This document shows, piece by piece, positions 9,158-18,546 of a DNA stretch of 64,000 nt (positions are counted from its first letter, which is position 1; every line of letters starts with the position of its first letter). The translations under genes and the position numbers were made by a program. The notes beneath the pieces are model-generated. The model saw nothing but the letters and a program-made list of their open reading frames with translations, searched no databases and was not told the origin of the DNA. The stretch is from Trinickia terrae (GTDB taxonomy: Bacteria; Pseudomonadota; Gammaproteobacteria; Burkholderiales; Burkholderiaceae): NCBI RefSeq assembly GCF_005144415.1, contig NZ_SWJE01000002.1:356915-420914 (forward strand). Reading direction: 5' to 3'.

Positions 9158-10027
9158 TTAGCATGACAACTCCATCGGTATGGAAGCCGCGCCCATGTCA
9201 TACTCGGTGGAATGGGCTCCATATCCAAACGAAAAGAGGTAGCCGAATATTTCTTTGAAATTGGATGCATACCAAGGAACGGAGATTAGCAAAAACACAG
9301 CGACACTCATGGCCAGTTGCGCTATGTTCCGCATCAAAGTCTTCCAGCTATCCAGCAGCCACACCAAGCCAAAATCCGGTAGAAAAGCGACACTCATTGT
9401 CCGGGAAAGGAGCATCAGACCGAGAGCCGCCCCGATCCAAAATGACCAAAACCACGATGAAAATCGATCAGCTTTATAGTAGGCAAAATTTGCCAGCAAG
9501 AAAAATGTGGCAGGCAGCCCGCATTGATATTTCCTAGTATAAAGAACAATATCAGGCAGGGTTGCAACCAGCAGAGATACGCATATAGCAGCCAGCCTGG
9601 AGGATTGCTCGCGCACCCACCAAAATGTCACGAGTACGGTGGCCGCATAGAATAATATATGAGCGTAAAAGGCGATATTTTCATCCACCCCCAATCGAGC
9701 CATCAAAATGGACGAAACAATTGGGCTTAGCGGTGCAAATTTCGTTGGGTATGACAATGCAGCCAACCATGCCGGAATTCCGCCATATTTAAGTGCATTT
9801 GCATACGCTATGGCCTGGGACATGCAACCGGCTTCGTCAATCGTCAAAGCCAGACCAAACCGGTTATGTTCGACCCACAGGAGGTTGCTCCAGGACACAA
9901 GCGCAGCCAGAATCAGCGCCGCGCCAACAACTATCGCACGAGACCTTGTTGAATCGAAGGTATTCGAATTCTTATCTTCGCCCCTCGCCTCATGCGGATT
10001 TGACCAACGCAACAACCTCCTCCACAT
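9158..10027 (-). pseudogene. Truncated GT-C/ArnT-like membrane glycosyltransferase
   Basis: The visible protein starts with a membrane helix. TIDEAG follows, the position where GT-C (PMT/ArnT-type) enzymes keep their catalytic acidic residues. About six further hydrophobic segments come next. It then stops abruptly after MGAASIPMELSC at about 290 residues, whereas family members are usually around 500 or more; the C-terminal domain is absent. No continuation is seen in another frame beyond 9158; the convergent oxygenase gene is there instead. The start is unclear: an ATG at 10027 lies inside the upstream gene, and TTG codons occur at about 10015. Probably inactive. Confidence 0.55.
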
Positions 10028-11432
10028 ATCGAGCCATGTCGAAGCTGCCGGCGACATGAGCAGCGAGCTTAGCGACCACCTGTGATCTAAGTTCCGAGGA
10101 GAGCAGCAAACGGCTGGCCTTGTCAGCCAGATCCTCCACATCCAAATAGCCCGCAACACATGTGTCTTTCAATCCAGCGCCTTCCAGAAAGGGCACAATC
10201 CCCGTTGTCTTGTCGAAACAAATTAACGGCTTGTTGAAGAACATGGCATCGATTGCCACATTTGGCAAAGGGTCAAGCCTCGAGCTCAGCAAGAAAAGAT
10301 CGGACAACTCATATGCAGTTTCGATTTCCGTCGTCTCATCGATGATTTCGACGGCCTCCGTCAAACCGGCGCGCATGATCTGGTCTTCCAGATAGACCGA
10401 ATATGCGCCATCCTTTCTCGGCTCGTATCCCTGGCCGATCCACACGAACCGGCACTGCCCCTCACCGACCTTGGACGATATCCGACGCGCACACTGCAGG
10501 AACAGGTCGATACCCTTGCGATAACTGACCACACCCGCGCCGAGCACCACGTATTTCCTCGAATCCTCGCCGCCGGGCCGCAGAATGGATCGCAACCTTT
10601 GCTGCTCCCTCTGCGCCGCCTCGTCCTTGACGCGTTTGCCCGGTATGCGGGAGCGCCCCTGAGGCAAGATATGTATCTTCTCCGGCTTGTAGTCGTCGAC
10701 GTATCTGGCCGCATCTTTGAATGTGATTTCTGAGGAAAACACGACCTGTTGCGGCACCGTCGTCATTGCTTTAAAAACCGTCGGCGGATCCGGATAGCAG
10801 GAAGCAAATTCGTGGATCAGGCTCACAGAGGGAGTCCCAATTTGCCGCAATGGCTTGACGACCAACCGCGACTCGACGCTATTCACGATGGCAAAGGCGG
10901 GGTTGAACTCCCGAACGAGGCACTCGACAACGTGCTCGGCGTGCACTTCGCTGAACCGCGCGTAGTGTGCCGGCACATAGGAAATGTCGAGTTCCTTGAA
11001 CGAGGCCTCGAGAATGCCGCCGCCAAGTGAGAGCACGACCACATTCATAGAGCGGGACAACAGTTCCGCCATGTTGTAGACGAGGACGGGGGCGCCAGTC
11101 AACGAACATTCGTGCGTTACCAGCAAAACGGTTTGGCGCGCAGGATCAAATACCTTGTTCTCGGTATATTCGAATGCCGGGAATCGATAGGCTCTCTCCT
11201 CGGCTCGGCCATATTCGATATAGTGCTGGACCGGATCGACACCCGCCTCACGAACATCGGCATTCAGTTTCAGGTAAGCATCCGGATCGAAATCCTTGAG
11301 CTCCTCTATCCGCTCTCGCTTGATCTTGAGACCGGCTTTCTCGATTAGATTCTTAACAATTCTCACCAGGTTCACACCGAAATAATTTGCACCGTCTTTG
11401 TCAAAGCAACGCAGCCCAGCTCTACTTATCAA
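9990..11432 (-). CDS. GT-B glycosyltransferase (GT4-like) with N-terminal DPDAYL domain
   Basis: The 480 residues begin with a short module (DFDPDAYLKLNADVREAGVD ... HYIEYGRAEER, about residues 47-80). It is common at the N-terminus of bacterial polysaccharide glycosyltransferases. A GT-B pair of Rossmann domains follows: LVTHECSLTGAPVLVYNMAELLS for the acceptor side and GAGVVSYRKGIDLFLQCA ... DLFLLSSRLDPLPNVAIDAM for the nucleotide-sugar side. The latter includes the E/D-x7-E-like region of GT4. It overlaps the next upstream gene by 11 bases, so the run 14120 to 9158 is one operon. Sugar donor unknown. Confidence 0.8.
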   Translation of the reverse strand: MISRAGLRCFDKDGANYFGVNLVRIVKNLIEKAGLKIKRERIEELKDFDPDAYLKLNADVREAGVDPVQHYIEYGRAEERAYRFPAFEYTENKVFDPARQTVLLVTHECSLTGAPVLVYNMAELLSRSMNVVVLSLGGGILEASFKELDISYVPAHYARFSEVHAEHVVECLVREFNPAFAIVNSVESRLVVKPLRQIGTPSVSLIHEFASCYPDPPTVFKAMTTVPQQVVFSSEITFKDAARYVDDYKPEKIHILPQGRSRIPGKRVKDEAAQREQQRLRSILRPGGEDSRKYVVLGAGVVSYRKGIDLFLQCARRISSKVGEGQCRFVWIGQGYEPRKDGAYSVYLEDQIMRAGLTEAVEIIDETTEIETAYELSDLFLLSSRLDPLPNVAIDAMFFNKPLICFDKTTGIVPFLEGAGLKDTCVAGYLDVEDLADKASRLLLSSELRSQVVAKLAAHVAGSFDMARYVEEVVALVKSA

Positions 11433-13026
11433 GCATCACACCAATCAGCCTCCTGACCTTTCCTTTCCAAGATCGTGAAAGTCTTTCAGACATGATTTTC
11501 TGCTCCATGACTGACGTCTCCAATGCCGCCTTTTCCCGGACCAACTGCGCAATTTGGGCTTGCTGCATCAAAATCGTCTTTCTGTGCTCTTCATACGCGG
11601 AACTGACTTTCATCCATTCGTGGAATATTCTATTTTTCTCAGACTCCAGATGTTCCGCTTCCTGAGCCCTGCGATGCTTTATATCGAGGTAATTCCGTAG
11701 CGGGTTCCCGTGATAGACATGCCACGGCGGCACATGAGCAGCGCAGTCCAGCCCACTGTCAAAGGCTCTCATAAAAGCACCCTTCGAGTAGTAACGCTCG
11801 AAATACCGCAATGCGGATTCGGCGTGCTGCCTCAAGGACTGCTCGTCCCACTGCGCGAAAATCCGACAAAGCTCCTCATATCGGCTCCAGGTATAACAAT
11901 CTGGATAAGCGAGATCGCAGCCGCCATGGTTACGAGAGCGGTATGACTCGTGCAGGACAACGGGCACCCCGACCGACATCGCCTCGATCAACGCTTTACC
12001 ACCGCCAATCGGGAAGGAGGAGACATACACGTCCACTGCATTTTCGATCAGCGCCCGAGACAGCGAAGGGACCCACTCGATGTGAATGAATCGATCTCGG
12101 CTCACGTTCTCGGCATCGAGTTCTTGATGAATTTTCTCGAGAAACGCATCGGACAATTCCCCGATGTGCACATGGTACCCGTGCGAAATCTTCAGAATGC
12201 AGGCCACCGCGCGTTCATAACGAAGCACATACGATCCCGATTCGAACTTGGACATCCGCCCGCACGAGCAAGTCGTCAACACTCCTCGATCGAGAAAACT
12301 GGTCTTGATTTTGGATGGGTGCACAACACTGATCGGCCAATAAAGCTGTTGCGTGACTCCAATCGCCTTTTTACATAATTCAAATGAATTGTTGTGCAAA
12401 TCGACGTGCTGAAACGCCTCGCACGTCACGCCGAGGGACAGATGGTGATCGCCATGGTGGATGTAGTAGCGGTTCCTTGCGCCGGGAGCGTGGGCCGCCA
12501 CAACACACACGACGTCCTGGTTGTGACCCAGGGTCAAAATGGTGGAAGGATTCCATTCGCTGAGCCGAACGGCCAGAGCATCGAGTTTGCCGTCAAGCTC
12601 GGTTTCCGTCGCGATGAACACTTCACAGCCCAGCAGAGACTCCCACTCATTGATCGCCGCGTGATCTACTCGATTGAACAAATCAGTCAAGGCGATGCGA
12701 ACCGGACTCTCGAACAATCCGAGAGCCAAATAGTCCTTGATCAGTTCGACATGCCCTCCGGCCCTAACGAGTTCGGAGGCCAGAATGACCGTGCCGCGCC
12801 CCTCCCTTTCGGGGGCATGGCGGCGATCAGCATAATAGGCATCAGCGAGCGTCCGGCACAGCGTATCGAGTTCCCGGCTTGCGAAAACAATGCCAACCGA
12901 CTCCGGGTCGTTGATAACTTGCTCGGTAAACGACTTGATGCAGACCATCGCATCCCCGTAAAGCGACTGGGAAAGTCGTTTCATGACCGTTTCTTGCAAA
13001 CGGTCCAGATCGAAATCATGCATCAC
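11422..13026 (-). CDS. Large glycosyltransferase with C-terminal coiled coil
   Basis: A 534-residue protein. An N-terminal helical region precedes GRGTVILASELVRAGGHVELIKDYL, a GT-B acceptor domain opening. The second domain shows HIEWVPSLSRALIENAVDVYVSSFPIGGGKALIEAMSVGVPVVLH, the donor-binding region of GT4-like enzymes. The last 80 or so residues are rich in Glu, Lys, Gln and Arg in heptad spacing (ESEKNRIFHEWMKV onwards) and end with a basic amphipathic piece, suggesting a coiled coil that may bind the membrane or another transferase. It overlaps the aminotransferase gene by 4 bases and the following transferase by 11. Confidence 0.7.
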   Translation of the reverse strand: MMHDFDLDRLQETVMKRLSQSLYGDAMVCIKSFTEQVINDPESVGIVFASRELDTLCRTLADAYYADRRHAPEREGRGTVILASELVRAGGHVELIKDYLALGLFESPVRIALTDLFNRVDHAAINEWESLLGCEVFIATETELDGKLDALAVRLSEWNPSTILTLGHNQDVVCVVAAHAPGARNRYYIHHGDHHLSLGVTCEAFQHVDLHNNSFELCKKAIGVTQQLYWPISVVHPSKIKTSFLDRGVLTTCSCGRMSKFESGSYVLRYERAVACILKISHGYHVHIGELSDAFLEKIHQELDAENVSRDRFIHIEWVPSLSRALIENAVDVYVSSFPIGGGKALIEAMSVGVPVVLHESYRSRNHGGCDLAYPDCYTWSRYEELCRIFAQWDEQSLRQHAESALRYFERYYSKGAFMRAFDSGLDCAAHVPPWHVYHGNPLRNYLDIKHRRAQEAEHLESEKNRIFHEWMKVSSAYEEHRKTILMQQAQIAQLVREKAALETSVMEQKIMSERLSRSWKGKVRRLIGVMLDK

Positions 13027-14120
13027 TGGAAATCCGCGATCGTTTCACAAACGTAGGCTGCTTGCTCGAGGGTCATGTGCGGTCCTATCGGCAGACTGAG
13101 CTCCGTCTCGGCCAATGCCTCGGCAATAGGGAAAGCCCCCTTTTTGAAGCCGAGGAACTGGTATGCCTGCTGCAAATGAGGAGGAATCGGGTAGTGAATC
13201 AGCGCCTCGATACCCGCCTCCTTGAGGCTCGCTTGCAAAGCATCGCGTCGCTGCAAAAAAACGGGAAACAGATGCCATGACGAGGCGCAATCCGGATGCT
13301 GAGCCGGCACCCGCACATTGGTATCTTGCAAGTGCTGACGGTAGTAGTCAGCAATCTCCACACGACGTGCGTTCCAGTCGTCGAGGAACTGCAGCTTGAC
13401 TGCCAGTGCCGCAGCGTGGATCGGATCAAGCCGGCTATTTACGCCACAAACCTCATTGACGTATTTGACCTTGGAGCCATAGTTTGCAATCGTCCGGATC
13501 CGCTCCGCGAGTTCAGCGTCGTTGGTCGTGACACCGCCCGCGTCACCGAACGCGCCGAGATTCTTGCCGGGATAAAAGCTCCATGTCACAGCGTCGCCGT
13601 GCCCGCCGATTGACATGCCACGGTAGCGGGCTCCGTGCGCCTGCGCACCATCCTCGAGGACCCGGACGCCTTTGCGACGGGCCAAGTCGAGGATCGGCCC
13701 CATTTGCGCAGGTTGCCCGTACAGATGAACGGGCAGAATGACCTTGGTCTTGCTGGTCATGGCCTGCTCGATGCGCTGCGGATCGATATTGAGGGTGTCG
13801 GCATCGGGTTCGACCGGCACGGGACGCGCACCGCACTGCGTAACCGCAAGCCAGGTAGCAATGTAAGTATTGGACGGAACAATGACTTCGTCCCCTTCGG
13901 ACACCCCCATCGCCATCAAAGCGATCCGCAATGCATCGAGCCCGTTGCCGACCCCGATCGCAAAACGGGCGCCCGTGTAATCGGCAAACGATTTCTCGAA
14001 TCGGGCCACCTCTTCCCCAAAGATATACCACCCAGAATCGAGCGCACGCGCGACCGCCCGATCAAGCTCGGACTTGAGCTCAAGATAGGCACTTCGGACA
14101 TCAAGAAATGGCACCTTCAC
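13023..14120 (-). CDS. Second DegT/DnrJ/EryC1/StrS sugar aminotransferase
   Basis: This 365-residue enzyme is a close relative of the one at 5820-6968, sharing long stretches such as [26 protein letters not shown] and [10 protein letters not shown]. The PLP lysine is at about 186 and [11 protein letters not shown] supplies the PLP-ring contacts (EDGAQ instead of EDAAQ). Two such genes in one locus imply either two amino sugars or a duplication around a shared ketoisomerase. No second isomerase lies next to this copy. It heads a minus-strand run and is followed with a 4-base overlap by the coiled-coil glycosyltransferase. Confidence 0.85.
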   Translation of the reverse strand: MKVPFLDVRSAYLELKSELDRAVARALDSGWYIFGEEVARFEKSFADYTGARFAIGVGNGLDALRIALMAMGVSEGDEVIVPSNTYIATWLAVTQCGARPVPVEPDADTLNIDPQRIEQAMTSKTKVILPVHLYGQPAQMGPILDLARRKGVRVLEDGAQAHGARYRGMSIGGHGDAVTWSFYPGKNLGAFGDAGGVTTNDAELAERIRTIANYGSKVKYVNEVCGVNSRLDPIHAAALAVKLQFLDDWNARRVEIADYYRQHLQDTNVRVPAQHPDCASSWHLFPVFLQRRDALQASLKEAGIEALIHYPIPPHLQQAYQFLGFKKGAFPIAEALAETELSLPIGPHMTLEQAAYVCETIADFQ

Positions 14121-14169
14121 AATCGTGTTCCTTGCTCTCTAAAAGAATCGCTTTGGCCGCACATTCCCT

Positions 14170-15528
14170 TCACACCGCAACGCTCGCGCCTATCTCCCTA
14201 ATGTCGAAAGCGACATCCTGCCAAACCATGGCGGGAAAGATATTCTCGGCGCGCGATCCGAATGTACTTTGGAACACTCTCGCATTTTCCAGCACATCGA
14301 TAAATTGATGGACTTTGTTCTGCTGAACGATGCTCTCGACCCCGACGCTGACGGTATATCCACCTTGAGTCAGCGTGTTGACCCCGGAAATATCGATGCA
14401 ATAGGTCTTGCCCGCCTCGAACGACGGCATATCGACATGAGGGAAGTTGGAGTTGATGGCCCCCACAACCTGATTGCCCTTGAAATCGCGCAGTGAATAC
14501 CCGACCGCCGGCCGCTCGATATCCGCGTTCGCCCTGACGATGACTCTTACCGTATACGGGTCATGTAATTCCAGCAGTTCGGTCGCCTCTCCATGCGCGT
14601 TCATGACAATGACGTCCACAATGGTAGCCCGCCCGTCGCCGTAGCGAGTATGGCCGTCGAGAAAGGAGACCGCTTCGTGCGGGACGGCTTCCGGAACCTC
14701 GGGCGTCGCATGATTGGACGCATCCTCTGCCGAATGCCCCGCGGTGATCCGATTGATATCGAGGTTCATCTCGCTGACATAGGCCCCGACTACCTCCCTG
14801 GGATCGCCGCAGGCCACAGCGCGACCCTGCTTGAGCCAGAGCACCTTGCTGCAAATATTGCGAACGCTGCTCATATCGTGGCTGACGAAAAGCACCGTCG
14901 TGCCGCCGTCCATGAGCTCGCGCAAACGGACCATGCACTTGGCCTGGAACGCAAGGTCGCCGACAGCCAGCGCCTCGTCGACAATCAGAATGCTCGGATC
15001 CATGCTCGCGGCGATCGCAAAAGCGACACGCACGAACATCCCCGACGAATACATCTTGACCGGCTGATCGATGAACATGCCTACGTCGGCAAACGCGACG
15101 ATATCGTCGTAACGCGCTTCGATTTCCTGCTTGCTGAGCCCAAGCAGGGTTCCGTTCATGAAGATATTCTCGCGCCCGGTGAATTCCGGGTTGAAACCGG
15201 CGCCCAATTCCAGCAGTGCCGCCACGCGGCCGTTTACTTCGACATGCCCATGCGTCGGACTCAGCGTGCCGCAGATCATCTGCAGCAAGGTGGACTTACC
15301 GCTGCCGTTTCGGCCGATGATGCCGACCGTCTCGCCCTTCTTCACTTCGAAGGACACGTCGTCGAGCGCCCAGAAATCGCTGCAATAGTGTTTCGGCTTG
15401 GCGCCGGCCAGCTTGTAAAGCCGCGGTAGCACGAACTGCTTCAGCCGATCGCGAGGCGTTTCGTAGATCTGGTAGCGCTTGCCGAGCTGGTGAACCCGGA
15501 TGGCGATATCGTCACAGGACATCGGCAA
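14170..15528 (-). CDS. wzt: Polysaccharide ABC exporter ATPase with carbohydrate-binding tail
   Basis: ABC ATPase of 452 residues: Walker A GRNGSGKST (about 72-80), the signature region YSSGMFVRVAFA and Walker B ILIVDEAL. The length is well beyond the 250 or so of a bare ATPase. The extra C-terminal 150 residues (from about 300, including YTVRVIVRANADIERPAVGYSLRDFKG) form the beta-rich Wzt C-terminal domain, which in E. coli O8/O9a recognises the finished glycan's terminal modification before export. So the O-chain here is probably capped and exported by an ABC-dependent route. It overlaps wzm by 17 bases. An in-frame ATG two codons downstream of the start is also possible. Confidence 0.9.
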   Translation of the reverse strand: MPMSCDDIAIRVHQLGKRYQIYETPRDRLKQFVLPRLYKLAGAKPKHYCSDFWALDDVSFEVKKGETVGIIGRNGSGKSTLLQMICGTLSPTHGHVEVNGRVAALLELGAGFNPEFTGRENIFMNGTLLGLSKQEIEARYDDIVAFADVGMFIDQPVKMYSSGMFVRVAFAIAASMDPSILIVDEALAVGDLAFQAKCMVRLRELMDGGTTVLFVSHDMSSVRNICSKVLWLKQGRAVACGDPREVVGAYVSEMNLDINRITAGHSAEDASNHATPEVPEAVPHEAVSFLDGHTRYGDGRATIVDVIVMNAHGEATELLELHDPYTVRVIVRANADIERPAVGYSLRDFKGNQVVGAINSNFPHVDMPSFEAGKTYCIDISGVNTLTQGGYTVSVGVESIVQQNKVHQFIDVLENARVFQSTFGSRAENIFPAMVWQDVAFDIREIGASVAV

Positions 15529-16381
15529 ACCCCTTTCTAGTCTTCTGGAACCACGCGTAACCCGCCCATGCCACGCTGCAGGCAGCGAGCATATAAACGG
15601 AGAGTCCCAGCCAGTCGGGCGTGCGCCCCCAAATCAGGACGTCGCGAGTCTGCTCGATAATGAACGTCAAAGGGTTGGCCATGATAAACGGCCGGAACCG
15701 CGGCGGGACCGCGGTCACGGGATAGAACACGGGCGAAAGAAACATCAGTACGGTCGTCAGCAGCCCAATGGTCTGCCCCACGTCGCGAAGGAAAACGCCA
15801 AGCGAAGCGAGAATCCACGCCAGCCCCAGCGTAACGATGACGAGCGGCAGCAGCACCAGCGGAAAGAACACCACCGTCCATGCGAGGCTGCCATTGAAGA
15901 CGAAAACCGCGCACAACAGAACCGCCACGCTGACGCAACTGTGGAACAGCGCTGCACCCATTGCGGAAACCGGGAGCACTTCGATCGGAAAGACGACCTT
16001 CTTGACGAAATTGACGTTCGCGATCACTAGAGTAGGCGCTCGGTTGATCACTTCAGAAAACAAATTCAGCACGATCAAGCCGGCGAACAACAGCATGGCG
16101 AACCCGGTCTTGCTTTGTATCGCGCCGCCAGCGCCACCCCAGCGGGCCTTGAACACCTCGGAAAACACAAAGGTATAGACGGTCAGCATGAACAGCGGCT
16201 GAAAGAAGGACCATGCCAGTCCCATGGCGGAACCTTTATAGCGGCCGAGGACCTCGCGCCGCGTCATCTGCGCGATGATCTGGCGGTGGCGCCAAAGTCC
16301 GCAAAGCAAGGAAACCGGGCCGCAACGCGGTACGGCGTGAGGGTCGGACGCCCGTGTCATCGGCCCACTCATGCATAACAC
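15512..16381 (-). CDS. wzm: Polysaccharide ABC exporter permease
   Basis: A 289-residue ABC-2 type permease with about six membrane segments. The N-terminal cytoplasmic part includes TRREVLGRYKGSAMGLAWSFFQPLFMLTVYTFVF, the well-known Wzm/TagG opening with the amphipathic coupling region. With Wzt it moves lipid-linked O-polysaccharide across the inner membrane. Overlap with wzt (17 bases) indicates tight co-expression. The first residues, MLCMSGPMTRAS, offer several alternative starts. Its promoter should be in the 16382-16703 gap, back to back with the glycosyltransferase gene. Confidence 0.9.
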   Translation of the reverse strand: MLCMSGPMTRASDPHAVPRCGPVSLLCGLWRHRQIIAQMTRREVLGRYKGSAMGLAWSFFQPLFMLTVYTFVFSEVFKARWGGAGGAIQSKTGFAMLLFAGLIVLNLFSEVINRAPTLVIANVNFVKKVVFPIEVLPVSAMGAALFHSCVSVAVLLCAVFVFNGSLAWTVVFFPLVLLPLVIVTLGLAWILASLGVFLRDVGQTIGLLTTVLMFLSPVFYPVTAVPPRFRPFIMANPLTFIIEQTRDVLIWGRTPDWLGLSVYMLAACSVAWAGYAWFQKTRKGFADVL

Positions 16382-16703
16382 TCCAATGTTAGTTCCTTAA
16401 TCCGTGATCGCGGCCAATGTGACTACGCAGCCTGCTCCGTCGACCAACACCGCGCGATTATCCAATTCAGGCAGGTGCCGCTCGCCAGCGCATGGCTCGA
16501 TCGAACGGACAAGGCCCACTATTTCAGCGGCGCCCCAGCCGACCAACCCGCCCGTCTCGCAAGCAACTCCGGAATTGCCTTTTTGGACGGCCCCGCCCAA
16601 AATACTTGATTATTTCATAGCAGGAAGTCGGTGCCCACGTCCTGGCACCGCCCCATGCATCTTGGCTTCTCGCCACCCACAATCTCTTTCGTTGCCAGGC
16701 AGG
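16382..16703. other. Divergent intergenic region between wzm and a GT2 gene
   Basis: About 320 bases separate the divergent starts. A reading frame is open through it in the GT2 frame from 16404, but the encoded 100 residues are proline-rich, low in hydrophobic pattern and precede a complete GT2 start. I therefore treat it as noncoding leader/promoter DNA. No clean -35/-10 pair or inverted repeat stood out. Confidence 0.4.
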
Positions 16704-17624
16704 TTGAATTTGTCATACCGCTCCGACGCCGTAGTCGTCACCTATCAACCCGATATCGCCTCACTCCATCGCCTCATCGTTGCGCTCGCGCCGCAAGTCG
16801 GCACGATTACGATTGTCGACAACGGATCGACAAATCTGGGCGAATGGCAGTACCAACTGCCCGGGGACAACGTTCAGGTCCTCGCGCAGCACGCCAACCT
16901 AGGCATCGCCAGCGCCATCAATGCAGGCTTCGAAGCCGTACGCCGTCGCGGCACGGCTCAATTCGTCGCCCTCTTCGATCAAGACTCGACGCCGTCGGAC
17001 AGCATGATCAACCGACTCGAACGCTATTGCGACGAACTCGCGAGCCGGGGACCGGTTGCTCAGGTCGGCCCTTATTTCTTCGAGCACAATCGCGGGCATC
17101 ACCTCCCCTTCATCGAGTTCAAACGCGGCTTTCCCCGCCGAAAGCATCTACGCGGCGAGGAACGCTGGACGACGGCCGATTACCTCATCAGCTCGGGGGC
17201 GCTAATCCCGCTTCACGCCATCGACAAGGTCGGTCCGCTCGATGACACGCTCTTCATCGATTACGTCGACATCGAATGGGGCCTCCGCGCCAAGGCGGCC
17301 GGCTTCCAAAGCTACGGCGCGTTCGATGTCCGGATGGAGCATGCGATTGGCGAAAAAGCCCTGGACCTCGCCGTAGTTCGCTTGGCGATGCACAAACCCA
17401 TCCGCCGTTACTACTACTATCGCAACGCGCTACTGCTGTGTCGGCGCAGCTACGTGCCTGTCAGTTGGAAACTCCACGAAGTCGCGCGTCTTGCGCTGAA
17501 GTTCTGGATCTTTGCCCTGTTCTCACGAAATCGCGCGCCCGATGTCAGGATGATGCTGAAAGGCATCACCGACGGTGTGCTCGGGCGCACGGGCAAACTG
17601 CAAGACAAACTCAATCCTCGCTGA
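16704..17624 (+). CDS. Rhamnosyltransferase-like family 2 glycosyltransferase
   Basis: GT2 enzyme of about 306 residues. AVVVTYQPDIASLHRLI opens the nucleotide-binding fold, ITIVDNGSTN completes it, and FDQDSTPSDSMI (about 91-102) holds the acidic metal motif. WTTADYLISSGALIP and the DYVDIEWGLRAKAAG region are typical of RfbN/WsaF-like rhamnosyltransferases. I chose the TTG at 16704, preceded by an AGGCAGG-like site, because the frame upstream is not protein-like; a TTG two codons later is equally possible. It faces rmlD tail to tail. With dTDP-rhamnose made next door, rhamnose transfer is a fair inference. Confidence 0.8.
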   Translation: MNLSYRSDAVVVTYQPDIASLHRLIVALAPQVGTITIVDNGSTNLGEWQYQLPGDNVQVLAQHANLGIASAINAGFEAVRRRGTAQFVALFDQDSTPSDSMINRLERYCDELASRGPVAQVGPYFFEHNRGHHLPFIEFKRGFPRRKHLRGEERWTTADYLISSGALIPLHAIDKVGPLDDTLFIDYVDIEWGLRAKAAGFQSYGAFDVRMEHAIGEKALDLAVVRLAMHKPIRRYYYYRNALLLCRRSYVPVSWKLHEVARLALKFWIFALFSRNRAPDVRMMLKGITDGVLGRTGKLQDKLNPR

Positions 17625-17631
17625 ATCGCGC

Positions 17632-18546
17632 TCAGCGACTTGCGAGGCACAAGGCAAGCGCCTCCTTCCAACCAGGTGCGCGCAATCCAAACACCCGCTC
17701 CAGCTTGTCGCCCGCCAACCGCGAGTTCGTCGGCCGCTTAGCCGGAGAGGGATACTCGCTCGCCGAAATCGGCAGGACATCAGGCCGATTTTCGAGCTTC
17801 GCGAACTCGAAAATCGCGGAGGCAAAGCCATGCCATGAAGTCGAGCCGCTCGCCGTCAGGTGATACGTCCCGGAATGCGTCTCCCACCATTGCGCACTGT
17901 CCTCTGCCGAACAGGCTTGCGATACCGCATGCGCTGTCAATGTCGCAATGGTATTGCTCCACGTCGGCGCGCCGAATTGATCGGCCACGACCTTCAGTTC
18001 CGGCCGTTCGGCGCCGAGACGCAGCATGGTCAAGAGAAAATTCTTTCCGCGAGTGCCGTACACCCAGCTAGTACGAAATATCAAATGGGGAACGCCAACC
18101 GCGGTGATCGCTTGTTCGCCGGCGAGCTTGCTGCGGCCGTACATATTTTGAGGTTCAGTAGCGTCCTCTTCGACGTATGCCCCGTCCTTTTCGCCGTTGA
18201 ACACGTAGTCCGTCGAATAATGAACCAACGCTGCCCCAAGCCTTTTCGCCTCTTCGGCAAGCACGCCGGGAGCCTCGCCATTGATCCGCATCGCAAGATC
18301 CGGCTCACTCTCGGCTTTATCCACCGCCGTATAGGCGGCGGGGTTGACGATCAATGCGGGCCTTACCTCGCGGATCAACACGCGCAGCTGGTCGAGGTCC
18401 GAAAGATCAAGCCGCGTACGATCCGCCGCCACGACCGCCCCCAGCCCCTGCAGCGCACGGACCAACTCGAAGCCGACCTGCCCATTCGTGCCTGTCACCA
18501 GAATCGTGCGCTTCGCATCATGTACGTTCACTGGGCCGCCTTTCAC
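17632..18546 (-). CDS. rmlD: dTDP-4-dehydrorhamnose reductase
   Basis: NAD(P)-binding SDR-type reductase of 304 residues with TILVTGTNGQVGFEL near the start. STDYVFNG and MYGRSKLAGEQA contain the catalytic Thr and the YxxxK pair; SWVYGTRGKNFLLTML is the usual RmlD follow-on. It performs the last step to dTDP-L-rhamnose. The frame opens with GTG overlapping the rmlC stop (GTGA). A second GTG at 18531 has AAAGGCGG just upstream and may be the true start, removing five residues. Last gene of the rmlBACD operon in transcription order. Confidence 0.92.
   Translation of the reverse strand: MKGGPVNVHDAKRTILVTGTNGQVGFELVRALQGLGAVVAADRTRLDLSDLDQLRVLIREVRPALIVNPAAYTAVDKAESEPDLAMRINGEAPGVLAEEAKRLGAALVHYSTDYVFNGEKDGAYVEEDATEPQNMYGRSKLAGEQAITAVGVPHLIFRTSWVYGTRGKNFLLTMLRLGAERPELKVVADQFGAPTWSNTIATLTAHAVSQACSAEDSAQWWETHSGTYHLTASGSTSWHGFASAIFEFAKLENRPDVLPISASEYPSPAKRPTNSRLAGDKLERVFGLRAPGWKEALALCLASR

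Noticed and set aside
16404..16703. N-terminal extension of the rhamnosyltransferase-like protein
   Set aside because: Pro/Ala-rich, not part of the GT2 fold, and a better-placed TTG start exists.
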